Below the pieces are notes generated by a model. The model was not told the DNA's origin, made no database searches, and saw only the letters and a program-made list of their open reading frames with translations. 22,845 nucleotides of DNA, from the NCBI GenBank assembly GCA_003220955.1, contig QHTW01000221.1, positions 1 through 22,845 on the forward strand, in the 5' to 3' direction. This DNA comes from Gemmatimonadota bacterium (GTDB lineage: Bacteria > Gemmatimonadota > Gemmatimonadetes > Gemmatimonadales > GWC2-71-9). Shown in pieces: positions 1-7,567 of this stretch (position 1 is its first letter; every line of letters starts with the position of its first letter). The translations under genes were made by a program, and so were the position numbers.

Positions 1-27
1 GGGGTTCTCGTCGCGGTACGGAAACAT
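1..27 (-). CDS. Probable rhomboid family intramembrane protease, first 9 codons only
   Basis: On the minus strand an ATG at 27-25 opens a frame that runs off the left edge and reads MFPYRDENP. From memory of the family, many bacterial rhomboid proteases begin with a near-identical MFP-x-RDENP stretch just before the first membrane segment. The ATG lies 9 bases after the stop codon of the DsbA-family gene, so it would be the next gene of the same operon. No strong ribosome binding site is visible in the short gap. Only the N-terminal tag is visible, with no catalytic residues, so the family call is a recognition inference. Confidence 0.5.
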
Positions 28-36
28 GCCGACAAT

Positions 37-579
37 CTAGGGAACGAGAGTCTGCAACGCCGCCAGCAGCGAGTCGCGATCCCAGCTCCCGTCGTACCGG
101 ACGCCGTTGATGAAGAACGTCGGGGTGCCGTTCACGCCACTCTTCACCCCGCTAATGAAGTCCTCGCGTACCCGTGCAGCATACGTTCCGGCTTCGAGGT
201 CGCCGCGGATCCGGTCGGCGTCCAGGCCCAATTCGGTGGCGTACTCGAGCAGATGGTCGTCGTCCAGGGCGAATTGGCGCTCGAAAAGGCGATCATGCAT
301 CTGCCAGAAGGCGCCTTGCGCACCAGCCGCCTCCGCCGCCTCCGCGGCGTGCTCCGCTTCGGGATGGATCTTGGTCAGAGGAAAATTGCGAAACACAAAT
401 CGCAGCTCGGAGCCGAGCGCCCGCTGCACATCCTTGACGATCGGGTACGCCTTGCCACAGTGCGGGCACTGGAAGTCACCGTATTCAACCAATGTCAGCG
501 GCGCGTCTTTGGGACCGGACGCGTGGTCGCGCGATCCGACCGAGGGTGTCAGCTGCGCTCGATCGTCACGCCGGCTCAT
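37..579 (-). CDS. DsbA-family thiol:disulfide oxidoreductase (thioredoxin fold)
   Basis: A 180-residue thioredoxin-fold protein. The active-site motif C38-P-H-C41 follows the strand LTLVEYGDFQ, and the cis-proline loop G-T-P-T lies near residues 151-154. The helical insertion between them is typical of the DsbA/FrnE-like group. No signal peptide or membrane anchor is visible, so it would act in the cytoplasm unless the true start is elsewhere. This resembles the soluble DsbA-like proteins of many non-proteobacterial phyla rather than periplasmic DsbA. The ATG at 579 is preceded by an AGGGAG-like ribosome binding site. It overlaps the 3' end of the upstream peroxiredoxin frame by 14 bases, which indicates cotranscription and possibly coupled thiol/peroxide chemistry. 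The exact substrate is unknown. Confidence 0.85.
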   Translation of the reverse strand: MSRRDDRAQLTPSVGSRDHASGPKDAPLTLVEYGDFQCPHCGKAYPIVKDVQRALGSELRFVFRNFPLTKIHPEAEHAAEAAEAAGAQGAFWQMHDRLFERQFALDDDHLLEYATELGLDADRIRGDLEAGTYAARVREDFISGVKSGVNGTPTFFINGVRYDGSWDRDSLLAALQTLVP

Positions 580-1037
580 GCGCTGCTCCCTTTGGGTTGA
601 GCTGCTCGAGAGCCGCGAGAATCCCGTCGGCGCCCGGATTCACTCGCGGATCAGAAACGTAGTGCCACCGGATGTCGCCATCCTTATCGAGGACGAACAG
701 CGCGCGCTGGGTGGTTCCGGACTGCCGATCGTAGACCCCATAGCGCCGCGCGACTTCACCCTTCGGCTCGAAATCCGCGAGGAGAGGAAACCGCAACTTG
801 CGGGAGTCGCGGTAGGCCGCGTGACACCACGGACCGTCCACGGAAATACCAACCAACTGCGTCGAATTCGGGCAGAACCTCGTTGTACAACGCCAACTGA
901 TCGCCGCAGACCGGACTCCAATCGGCCGGATAGAACGCCAGAATCACCGGGCGACCGCGCAGTGCGGCCAGCGACAGCTGTTTATCAGGCGCGCTCGGCA
1001 GCTGGAAGTCGGGCGCCCGCTTGGGTGTTCGAGTCAT
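566..1037 (-). pseudogene. AhpC/TSA-family peroxiredoxin, reading frame broken near 855
   Basis: The N-terminal part (ATG at 1037, GGAG ribosome binding site six bases upstream) encodes a peroxiredoxin start with the peroxidatic motif P-A-D-W-S-P-V-C44. It runs to LPEFDA, then changes frame; the original frame stops at 756. The remainder, from LVGISVDG to the stop at 566, lies in another frame and carries the conserved continuation (CHAAYRDSRKLRFPLLADF, NPGADGIL). Related proteins normally have a few more residues between these pieces, so a short deletion, not a multiple of three, fits better than a single-base slip. The protein would reduce hydroperoxides using thiols. It lies 19 bases downstream of the hydrolase and overlaps the DsbA-family gene. 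It may be a real pseudogene or an assembly error; both halves look otherwise under selection. Confidence 0.8.
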
Positions 1038-1056
1038 CGTGTCTCCATGGTCGGGA

Positions 1057-1881
1057 CTACTTCAGAAAAGCGAGCACCTGCTGGATGACACCGCCGTCAC
1101 TGACGATCCGGTGATGCCCCAGTCCCATCGTCGTCACGAGCTGCGCGCCAGGCCACGCACCGGCAATCGCCGCGCCGTCGTCCCAGCGCACTTCCCGGTC
1201 ATCACGGTCGTGAATCACCAGCAGCGGAATCTGCATTGCGGGCGCAAATCGCGGGACATCCATTCGCCTCCATTCGAAGCCCAGGCGGCGCTCCAGCCGC
1301 TCTCGCATGGATGCCATCACGGGATCTCGGACCCCGAGCAGCGACGCGAACTGGACGCTGTAGGTATTCACGTTCGCAGACGGTGCAATGAACACCGCGC
1401 GGCGCGCGGCAAGGCCACGCTCGATCGCGAGCGCTGAGGCGAAGCCGCCGAGCGAATGCCCTACCACGGCACTCACGGGACCGACTGCTGTGGCGACCGC
1501 GAGCGTCGCGCGAGCGAATTCCGGGCCTGAGCTGAGACGGCCGGAGGAGACTCCGTGTCCCGGCGCGTCGAGCGTGACCACGCGGAACCCACTCGCGAGC
1601 AGCGCCCCGCCGAGATCAACGAACCGTGCGCCGCGGCTGCCCCATCCGTGGACGAGCAGCACGCCGGGCCCACCGTCGCCCCAGGACCAGGCCGCCACCC
1701 GCCGGCCGGCAACCATCAGGTCGAACCGCCGCCCGCCAGCCAGCCATGCCGCCATGCGCTCGCTGATGGCGCGGCGGGGCGGCGAGCAGAACAGCCGTTC
1801 CGCCCACCGCGCCGCGAGCCCGGGCGATGCACGCTGAACCGCCCGGAACGCGGCGCGAGTAAAACGCAGAGCTGTGCTCAT
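1057..1881 (-). CDS. Alpha/beta hydrolase
   Basis: A 274-residue alpha/beta-hydrolase-fold protein. From the ATG at 1881, visible motifs are the oxyanion loop H78-G-W-G, the nucleophile elbow G-H-S143-L-G-G, an acid candidate D228 in HDRDDREV and the catalytic histidine candidate H256 in GLGHHRI. This order is standard for the serine hydrolase triad. There is no signal peptide, so it is probably cytoplasmic; the substrate cannot be inferred. An in-frame TTG at 1896 would add five residues and has a purine-rich AAAGGG upstream, so the start is uncertain. It is the first gene of a minus-strand group (hydrolase, peroxiredoxin, DsbA-like, probable rhomboid) and is divergent from dnaK, sharing its promoter region. 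Confidence 0.85.
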   Translation of the reverse strand: MSTALRFTRAAFRAVQRASPGLAARWAERLFCSPPRRAISERMAAWLAGGRRFDLMVAGRRVAAWSWGDGGPGVLLVHGWGSRGARFVDLGGALLASGFRVVTLDAPGHGVSSGRLSSGPEFARATLAVATAVGPVSAVVGHSLGGFASALAIERGLAARRAVFIAPSANVNTYSVQFASLLGVRDPVMASMRERLERRLGFEWRRMDVPRFAPAMQIPLLVIHDRDDREVRWDDGAAIAGAWPGAQLVTTMGLGHHRIVSDGGVIQQVLAFLK

Positions 1882-1900
1882 GGAATTGACACTCAAACGC

Positions 1901-1929
1901 TTACGACCCTTTCCTGGTTTCGGTATAAA
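1901..1929 (+). promoter_or_regulatory. Candidate sigma70-like promoter for dnaK
   Basis: TTACGA (1901-1906), a 17-base spacer and TATAAA (1924-1929) lie in the divergent region between the hydrolase and dnaK. They would give a 5' leader of about 100 bases before the dnaK ATG at 2037. That leader contains a small CTGCC/GGCAG hairpin around 1943-1957. No CIRCE-like inverted repeat (TTAGCACTC/GAGTGCTAA) is visible, so HrcA control is not supported. The match is from inspection only. Confidence 0.35.
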
Positions 1930-2036
1930 TTGAGTCGTCCTTCCTGCCTCTTTGGCAGCGAATCAGGGCATGATGCTTGCCTTGTGCGACCTGCGGCATC
2001 TGGCCGGCATCAAATCCCTATCAGGAGCTGAACGTT

Positions 2037-3893
2037 ATGGCTGAGAAGATCATCGGTATTGACCTCGGGACCACCAATTCCGTCGTCGCGGTCATGGAAG
2101 GTGGCGATCCCGTCGTCATCCCCAACGCCGAAGGCGGGCGTACAACCCCGTCGGTGGTCGCCTTCACGAAAGACGGTGAGCGACTCGTTGGGCAGGTAGC
2201 CAAGCGGCAGGCGGTGACCAACCCGCAGAACACGGTCTTCTCCATCAAACGGTTCATGGGACGGCGCATCGAGGAAGTCGGTGAAGAGATCAAGCGCGTC
2301 CCTTATAAAGTCGTTCGAGGCCAGAACGGCCTCGCCGTCGTCGAGGTCAGCGGCAAGCAGTACTCGCCGCCCGAGATCTCGGCGATGATCCTTCAGAAGA
2401 TGCGGCAGACGGCGGAAGACTACCTCGGCCACAAGGTCGAGAAGGCAGTCATCACCGTCCCCGCGTACTTCAACGATTCCCAGCGGCAGGCGACGAAAGA
2501 CGCCGGCAAGATCGCGGGCCTCGACGTGGTCCGGATCATCAACGAGCCGACCGCGTCCGCGCTCGCCTATGGACTCGATAAGAAGAAGGAAGAGAAGGTC
2601 GCCGTCTACGACCTGGGCGGCGGTACATACGATATCTCCATCCTCGAGCTCGCCGAAGGCGTGTTCGAGGTCAAGAGCACCAACGGGGACACCCACCTGG
2701 GCGGCGACGATTTCGACGCCCGCGTCATGGAATGGTTGGTGGGCGAGTTCAAGCGCGATCAGGGAATTGATCTTTCGAAGGACCCGATGGCGCTGCAGCG
2801 GCTGAAGGAAGCCGCTGAGAAGGCCAAGATGGAGCTGTCGACCGTCATGCAGACGGAGATCAATCTCCCCTTCATCACGGCCGATCAGTCAGGCCCGAAG
2901 CACCTGAACCTCACGCTCACGCGCGCCAAGCTCGAGCAGCTCGTGGACGATCTGGTCAAGCGGACCATGCCGCCGATGCAACAGGCGCTGACCGACGCCG
3001 GCCTCAAGCCTGGCGACATCGATGAAGTGATCCTGGTCGGTGGCCAAACGCGCATGCCGAAGGTCCAAGAGATAGTCAAGAGCTTCTTCGGCAAGGAGCC
3101 GCACAAGGGCGTGAACCCCGACGAAGTGGTGGCGATCGGAGCCGCAATTCAGGGTGGCGTGCTCGCGGGCGAGGTGAAGGACGTGCTGTTGCTGGACGTA
3201 ACGCCATTGTCGCTCGGTATCGAGACACTCGGCGGCGTCACGACGGTGCTCATCCCGAGGAACACGACCATTCCGACGAAGAAGTCGGAAGTCTTCTCGA
3301 CGGCCGAGGACAATCAGACGACGGTCGAGATCCACGTGTTGCAGGGCGAGCGGCAGATGGCGCAGGACAACCGGACCATCGGGAAATTCCAGCTCACCGG
3401 GATTCCGCCGGCTCCGCGCGGCGTGCCGCAGGTCGAAGTGACGTTCGACATCGATGCCAACGGCATCCTCCACGTCTCCGCCAAGGACAAGGCGACGGGT
3501 AAGGAGCAGAAGATCCGGATCGAAGCGTCGTCCGGGCTCGCCGACAAGGACATCGACAAGATGGTAAAGGACGCCGAAGCGCACGCGGCGGAGGACAAGA
3601 AGCGGCGCGATGTGATCGAGCAGCGTAACCGGCTCGATAACATGGTGTACCAGGTGACCAAAGAGTCGAAAGACTGGGTCGATAAGTTGGAGCCCGGCCT
3701 CAAGTCGCGGCTCGATGCGGCGATCCAGCAGTCGCAACAGGCGCTCCGGAGTGGCAATGCTGACGAAATCAGCAAGGCACTGGAGGAGCTGCAGCAGGCA
3801 TATTCCGCCGCAGGAGCTTCGCTCTATCAAGCGGCGCGTGGGGCTGGGCGGCACCGGCGACGGGCAGCCCGGAGCCGAGGCAAAGAAGGATGA
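2037..3893 (+). CDS. dnaK: Molecular chaperone DnaK (Hsp70), C-terminal tail out of frame
   Basis: An Hsp70 chaperone that binds exposed hydrophobic peptides in an ATP-controlled cycle with DnaJ and GrpE (neither is in this window). The ATG at 2037 follows AGGAG with a 9-base spacing and begins MAEKIIGIDLGTTNS, the ATPase phosphate-1 motif. The nucleotide-binding domain continues with DLGGGTYDIS and GGQTRMP. The interdomain linker DVLLLDVTPLSLGIET, substrate-binding beta domain and helical lid follow. As written the frame ends at 3893 (618 residues). The last ~17 residues are arginine-rich and unlike DnaK, because the frame changes at a G4 run (3840-3843). The expected acidic tail is intact in the next frame to 3951. 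All functional domains precede the break. htrA follows 12 bases after the intended stop, so the two are probably cotranscribed. Confidence 0.97.
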   Translation: MAEKIIGIDLGTTNSVVAVMEGGDPVVIPNAEGGRTTPSVVAFTKDGERLVGQVAKRQAVTNPQNTVFSIKRFMGRRIEEVGEEIKRVPYKVVRGQNGLAVVEVSGKQYSPPEISAMILQKMRQTAEDYLGHKVEKAVITVPAYFNDSQRQATKDAGKIAGLDVVRIINEPTASALAYGLDKKKEEKVAVYDLGGGTYDISILELAEGVFEVKSTNGDTHLGGDDFDARVMEWLVGEFKRDQGIDLSKDPMALQRLKEAAEKAKMELSTVMQTEINLPFITADQSGPKHLNLTLTRAKLEQLVDDLVKRTMPPMQQALTDAGLKPGDIDEVILVGGQTRMPKVQEIVKSFFGKEPHKGVNPDEVVAIGAAIQGGVLAGEVKDVLLLDVTPLSLGIETLGGVTTVLIPRNTTIPTKKSEVFSTAEDNQTTVEIHVLQGERQMAQDNRTIGKFQLTGIPPAPRGVPQVEVTFDIDANGILHVSAKDKATGKEQKIRIEASSGLADKDIDKMVKDAEAHAAEDKKRRDVIEQRNRLDNMVYQVTKESKDWVDKLEPGLKSRLDAAIQQSQQALRSGNADEISKALEELQQAYSAAGASLYQAARGAGRHRRRAARSRGKEG

Positions 3894-3951
3894 GAAGGTC
3901 GTCGATGCCGATTACGAAATCATGGACGATGACAAATCCAAGAAGTCTTAA
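3841..3951 (+). other. Out-of-frame C-terminal tail of dnaK
   Basis: Read one base later than the main dnaK frame, this segment encodes GGTGDGQPGAEAKKDEK then VVDADYEIMDDDKSKKS and a TAA stop at 3949-3951. That is the typical flexible acidic DnaK tail. Removing one G from the run at 3840-3843 would join it to give a 637-residue protein, a normal DnaK length. A deletion of 2 (modulo 3) bases in the Gly-rich linker would also explain it. Confidence 0.85.
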
Positions 3952-3963
3952 AAGGGGGCGCTG

Positions 3964-5517
3964 ATGTCGGTGAAGACGCGGGACTGGTTGAAGTTCGGTA
4001 TGTTGGTGACTCTGGCGTTTGCGCTGGGCCTGGCATTCGCCTCGGCGTTTCGGCTCCCGTCGCGAGGTGAAGCAGCGGTGCGGTCGGTATTGCAGGACAC
4101 GAGCCGGCCGCTACCCCAGGCGAAGGCGGCAGTCGACCTGGGCGAAGCGTTCGCCAATGTCGCCGAGCATGTGAAGCCGGCGGTCGTATTCATCAAGTCC
4201 GAGCGGCGGGAGCGGGTCACCAATCGTCGCTTGCCTCCGGGCTTCGAGGATTTCTTCCAGATCCCGCGCCGCCCCCAGATCGAGCAGGGCTCGGGGTCGG
4301 GCTTCATCGTTTCGCAGGACGGCTACATCCTCACGAACAACCACGTCGTCCAGGGTGCAGACCGCGTAACGGTCCGGCTGCTCGACAATCGTGAATTCAC
4401 CGCCAAGACAGTCGGTACGGACCCGAGCACGGACGTCGCCGTCATCAAGATCCAAACAACCGGATTGCCCACCGTGCGCCTCGGCGACGCCGACTCGACG
4501 AAGATCGGCAACTGGGTGCTCGCGATCGGTAACCCGCTGGGAGAGGCGTTCACGTTCACCGTGACCGCGGGAATCGTGAGCGCGAAGGGGAGGCTGCTGG
4601 CCGGGCTCAACCAGAGCCGCTACGCGATTCAGGATTTCATTCAGACGGACGCGGCGATCAATCCCGGAAACTCGGGAGGGCCGCTGGTCAACGTGCGTGG
4701 CGAGGTCATCGGCATCAATTCGGCCATCGCCAGTGAGACCGGATTCTATGCCGGCTACGGGTTTGCCATCCCGATCAACCTCGCCCGCACCGTGATGACG
4801 CAACTGATCTCGACGGGTCACGTGGAACGGGCCGTGATCGGCGTCCAGATCCGGCCGATCACGCCGGAAGACGCCGAAAATGCGAAGCTGCCCGAGATCA
4901 GGGGCGTGGTCGTCGATGTGTTCAATCCGCCTGACAATTCGCCGGCGAAACGCGCGGGCATTCAGGAGGGCGACGTCATCGTGGCCGTGGACGGGCAGTC
5001 GATTGAGTCCGTCCCGCAGCTCCAGCAGCGCGTCGGCTTCAAGAAGCCCGGCGAGATCGTGCAGGTCACCGTGGTTCGGAAGGGCGGCATTCGCATAACG
5101 ATTCCGGTGCGACTCACGGCCGCTCCCGCGAGTCAGCCCGAAGAAATCTCCAGCAATGATGATGGCGCCAGCTCGCGCGAATCGGCGCCGATGGACAAGA
5201 CGCTCGGCATCTCGGTCGAGCCGCTGTCGCAGGATAATGCGCGCGATCAGGATCTCCGTCAGGTCATGCGGTCCGGCGGCGGCCTGATCGTCTCGCAGGT
5301 GTCACCCGAGGGGCCGGCATACCAGCGCCTGGCGGACGCGAGTCAGGGTTACCCGGACGTCATCTTGAAGGTGAACGGAGTCCAGACGGGATCACGTGCC
5401 GAGCTGCGTCAGGCGTTGGCCGGTGTGAAGCGCGGCGACATTGTCACGCTCACCGTCTTGTCGAGCACGCCCGACGGCGGCTGGCAGCAGCGGATCGTGC
5501 GGCTCCGCGCCAACTGA
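3964..5517 (+). CDS. htrA: HtrA/Do-family periplasmic serine endoprotease (two PDZ domains)
   Basis: A 517-residue envelope protease/chaperone of the DegP/DegQ family that degrades misfolded exported proteins. An uncleaved signal anchor or signal peptide spans about residues 11-29. The trypsin-like domain carries the triad H127 (TNNHVV), D157 (STDVAVIKI) and S237 (NPGNSGGPL). A first PDZ domain lies at about 285-385, a low-complexity linker at about 390-410, and a second PDZ domain at about 412-515. Length and order are normal for the family. The ATG at 3964 is preceded by AGGGGG, and dnaK ends 12 bases upstream, suggesting one stress-response transcript covering cytoplasmic and envelope quality control. 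It ends four bases before the convergent gene at 5522. Confidence 0.95.
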   Translation: MSVKTRDWLKFGMLVTLAFALGLAFASAFRLPSRGEAAVRSVLQDTSRPLPQAKAAVDLGEAFANVAEHVKPAVVFIKSERRERVTNRRLPPGFEDFFQIPRRPQIEQGSGSGFIVSQDGYILTNNHVVQGADRVTVRLLDNREFTAKTVGTDPSTDVAVIKIQTTGLPTVRLGDADSTKIGNWVLAIGNPLGEAFTFTVTAGIVSAKGRLLAGLNQSRYAIQDFIQTDAAINPGNSGGPLVNVRGEVIGINSAIASETGFYAGYGFAIPINLARTVMTQLISTGHVERAVIGVQIRPITPEDAENAKLPEIRGVVVDVFNPPDNSPAKRAGIQEGDVIVAVDGQSIESVPQLQQRVGFKKPGEIVQVTVVRKGGIRITIPVRLTAAPASQPEEISSNDDGASSRESAPMDKTLGISVEPLSQDNARDQDLRQVMRSGGGLIVSQVSPEGPAYQRLADASQGYPDVILKVNGVQTGSRAELRQALAGVKRGDIVTLTVLSSTPDGGWQQRIVRLRAN

Positions 5518-5521
5518 CGGA

Positions 5522-6181
5522 TCAGCTTTGAGGCTGACGGCGGTCCGCCAGCATCACCACGGCGGCCGCCGCCAGCCAGACGACGAAGAGGGCCTGGGCG
5601 TAGTACAGATTGGGTGAGAACTCGCTGAACACGACGGCCACGGCCCCATCCACCACCGCCACTCCCCACGCGATCCACGCGAGCCACTTCGGCCAGATCG
5701 CGCCGTTGCGAATCGTCCAGCCGAACATGTAGGCCACCAAGCCCAGCATGAACGTCGCGAGGCGCTCGGCCGCGAGACCCATGGGATGGAGCATGTCGTA
5801 GACGAACACGGCGCGGGTGCCGGTCAACCCCGCATCAGAAGCCGTATAGGCGTGCGCGAGCTGCCAACCGGCGCCCACCATGAACAGGATATTGATCGAC
5901 CACACGGAGAAGGCGAGCGCGCCTACGGCGACTCCCGCGCGGGCGGGCGTCGAACCGGCGGTATCGGTGTGCCGTAGCGCGACGCCGACCAGGCCCGTGT
6001 ACATGAATGCCAGGCCGAAGAGCAGCAACCAGTGAATCAGGCGCCACACACTGGTTCGCGCCACGGTCGCGACCTGGGCGTCGCCTTCACCGGAGAGGAG
6101 TGGATGATTGAGGCCCGCGATCCCAAAGAGCAAACTGCCGACGAGCCAACAGAGACCATAGAACAGCGGATGCCGCGTCAT
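5522..6181 (-). CDS. Multi-pass membrane protein of unknown function
   Basis: I do not recognise a family. From the ATG at 6181 the protein has 219 residues and about six hydrophobic segments, roughly at 6-26, 44-66, 82-106, 125-150, 158-180 and 188-212, with a short basic tail. A conserved-looking loop contains HPMGLAAERLA before the fourth segment. A TTG at 6202 in the same frame would add seven residues but overlaps the start of the divergent gene, so I prefer the ATG. No clear Shine-Dalgarno sequence precedes it. It is convergent with htrA (four-base gap) and divergent from the 6202 gene (20-base gap). Confidence 0.7.
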   Translation of the reverse strand: MTRHPLFYGLCWLVGSLLFGIAGLNHPLLSGEGDAQVATVARTSVWRLIHWLLLFGLAFMYTGLVGVALRHTDTAGSTPARAGVAVGALAFSVWSINILFMVGAGWQLAHAYTASDAGLTGTRAVFVYDMLHPMGLAAERLATFMLGLVAYMFGWTIRNGAIWPKWLAWIAWGVAVVDGAVAVVFSEFSPNLYYAQALFVVWLAAAAVVMLADRRQPQS

Positions 6182-6186
6182 GGCGA

Positions 6187-6192
6187 TATATT
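6187..6192 (+). promoter_or_regulatory. Candidate -10 element of a leaderless promoter (6202 gene)
   Basis: TATATT ends nine bases before the ATG at 6202, in the 20-base gap between two divergent genes. No Shine-Dalgarno sequence is present, so transcription could begin at or next to the start codon. The AT core is nearly palindromic (ATATAT) and might also serve the opposite gene, though it lies very close to that ATG. No good -35 is visible. Confidence 0.25.
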
Positions 6193-6201
6193 CAGCCCGC
6201 A

Positions 6202-6705
6202 ATGGACTTGAATCGCATTCTTCGCGAAGGCTTCATCGCCGGGTGCATCGGCGCCGCCACCGTAGCAGTCTGGTTTCTGATCATCGACTCGATCAATGGC
6301 CATCCGTTCTTCACGCCCGCGATGCTCGGCAGCGCCGTGTTCTGGGGCGCGTCGGGAACGGGGAGCGTCGTGATGGAGCCCGCTCGCATCTTTGGCTACA
6401 CCATGATTCACGTCAGTGCGTTCGTGGTCGTCGGCTGCATCGCCGCAGCGTTAGCGGCGGAAGTCGAGTACGCGCCGTCGACCCTGTTTCTCGTGGTAGT
6501 GGGGTTTTGCTTCTTCGAGGTGGGGTTCTACATCCTGGTCGCGCTGCTGGCGAAGCCGCTCCTCGGATATCTCGCGTGGTGGAACGTGGCCATTGGGAAC
6601 GGGTTGGCGGCGCTCGCGATGGGCTATTACCTCTGGCGGGAGCACCCGCGGATCGGCGAGGAGTTGAGACGGCATCCGCTGGGGGAGACGGAGGACGGGG
6701 AATAA
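6202..6705 (+). CDS. Small membrane protein of unknown function
   Basis: A 167-residue protein with four hydrophobic segments at about residues 10-30, 62-84, 92-116 and 122-144, followed by a hydrophilic tail ending in acidic residues. The N-terminus MDLNRILREGFIAGCIGAATVAVWFLIID starts directly at a membrane segment. I recognise no enzymatic motif. No Shine-Dalgarno sequence precedes the ATG, but a TATATT hexamer lies nine bases upstream, consistent with a leaderless message. The stop codon is followed within about ten bases by a strong inverted repeat and a T run that should terminate transcription. It is divergent from the other unknown membrane protein at 5522-6181; a shared function is possible but unsupported. 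Confidence 0.75.
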   Translation: MDLNRILREGFIAGCIGAATVAVWFLIIDSINGHPFFTPAMLGSAVFWGASGTGSVVMEPARIFGYTMIHVSAFVVVGCIAAALAAEVEYAPSTLFLVVVGFCFFEVGFYILVALLAKPLLGYLAWWNVAIGNGLAALAMGYYLWREHPRIGEELRRHPLGETEDGE

Positions 6706-6712
6706 CGTGCGG

Positions 6713-6771
6713 CGTGGGGCGTGCGGCGTATGCACGAAACCCTCATTTCTGCGCCGCACGCCGCACGTTTT
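6713..6771 (+). terminator. Inverted-repeat terminator built from 7-bp units
   Basis: The left arm CGTGGGGCGTGCGGCG (6713-6728) and right arm CGCCGCACGCCGCACG (6752-6767) pair over 16 bases with one mismatch and a 23-base loop. TTTTAA follows immediately, the classic pattern of a factor-independent terminator for the plus-strand gene ending at 6705. Both arms consist of repeats of GTGCGGC or its complement; further copies lie outside (6706-6712 and 6773-6783). The stop codon of ctaG, on the other strand, lies in the T run at 6770-6772. Confidence 0.6.
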
Positions 6772-7567
6772 AACGCCGCACGCCGTAGGCCTCCTCCGGG
6801 ACGTCGGTTTCCGCATCGCCTCGTTGGTCCCACACCGAATATCTGAACCAGATCACCGTCAGCACGATCCACAGCATCAATCCACCCAACACCCACATCA
6901 GCAATCCACCGATCTGTTGATCGTCGAGCGGCGAGAGTCCTCCCACCCGAGGCGCAGCGGCGTAGAACGGATAGAGCACCGAGTCGGAGAGCGTGATGAG
7001 CGCACCGGTCACCGACATCGGAATCCCCAGCAAGAACAGATACAGCATCTGCACCAGGTGCTGCGCCCTGGGAAGCTCCGGCACCGGCGAGAGCACCGGC
7101 CACCACATGACGACGGCCGTCGTAAGAAACACGAGGTGCTGGAGGATGTGGAGGTTGTGATGGCGCAGGGCCGCTTCGTAGAGCGCGGGCGCGTGCCAGA
7201 TTACGATCGGCCCCGTGAACAACAGCGCCGCTGCCAGCGGCCGCGTCACGACTCGAGCCACGGCTATCACCGCGCGGGGCCGCAGGAACGGCCGGACGAC
7301 CCACGCCGGGGTGCCATACAGCAATAGCGGCGGGAATACCAGCGTGAGCAGCAGGTGCTGCGCCATGTGGGCGCTGAACAGATACGTGTCGGAGAGGTTG
7401 TGGAGCGGACCGTTGAGTGCCAGGAACAGCACGACGAGCGCCCCGAAAAAGCTCGCGACGTGCCGACGTGCCGACCGGAGACCGCCTAAATAGACATAGA
7501 GCCCGCCCAGGAGGACGAGCCCGATAACGACGCTGGGATGTAGATCCCACTTATTCCACGCGCTCAC
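6770..7567 (-). CDS. ctaG: CtaG-type cytochrome c oxidase assembly factor (caa3_CtaG family)
   Basis: A 265-residue polytopic membrane protein of the caa3_CtaG family, needed in Bacillus for assembly of active caa3 oxidase. It is unrelated to the Cox11-type protein of the same name. About seven hydrophobic segments are visible. Histidine-containing motifs typical of the family are present: FSAHMAQHLLL (about residues 64-74), IVIWHAPALYEAAL and LHILQHLVFL. The start is GTG at 7567, inside a GTGA overlap with the stop of ctaF, indicating translational coupling. The last four residues (GVRR) are encoded by the GCCGCAC-type repeat copy at the 3' end, so the repeat reaches into the gene. Position as the last gene of ctaCDEFG matches the Bacillus order. 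Confidence 0.88.
   Translation of the reverse strand: MSAWNKWDLHPSVVIGLVLLGGLYVYLGGLRSARRHVASFFGALVVLFLALNGPLHNLSDTYLFSAHMAQHLLLTLVFPPLLLYGTPAWVVRPFLRPRAVIAVARVVTRPLAAALLFTGPIVIWHAPALYEAALRHHNLHILQHLVFLTTAVVMWWPVLSPVPELPRAQHLVQMLYLFLLGIPMSVTGALITLSDSVLYPFYAAAPRVGGLSPLDDQQIGGLLMWVLGGLMLWIVLTVIWFRYSVWDQRGDAETDVPEEAYGVRR
7457..7475. repeat. 8-bp tandem repeat (2.5 copies) inside ctaG
   Basis: GACGTGCC occurs twice in tandem (7457-7464, 7465-7472) followed by a partial third copy. It lies within the N-terminal coding part of ctaG, where it encodes SARRHVA. It could be chance, but the unit length equals that of other short tandem repeats in this window. Confidence 0.45.

Noticed and set aside
107..1114. 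Plus-strand open frame across the DsbA-like and peroxiredoxin genes
   Set aside because: The minus-strand products have clear active-site motifs, while this frame gives a Ser/Arg-rich product with no features.
1977..2036. Upstream ATG in frame with dnaK that would add 20 residues
   Set aside because: The ATG at 2037 has a proper AGGAG site and gives the standard DnaK N-terminus MAEKIIGIDLGTTNS.
1882..2036. HrcA/CIRCE operator in front of dnaK
   Set aside because: No inverted TTAGCACTC/GAGTGCTAA pair could be found; CACTC occurs once without a partner at the right distance.
3836..3850. Programmed ribosomal frameshift site in dnaK
   Set aside because: No X-XXY-YYZ heptamer, stimulatory hairpin or internal Shine-Dalgarno sequence is evident, and dnaK is not known to use one; an indel is simpler.
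2889..3854. Antisense open frame of about 320 codons within dnaK
   Set aside because: Same shadow effect; no domain-like composition or ribosome binding site.
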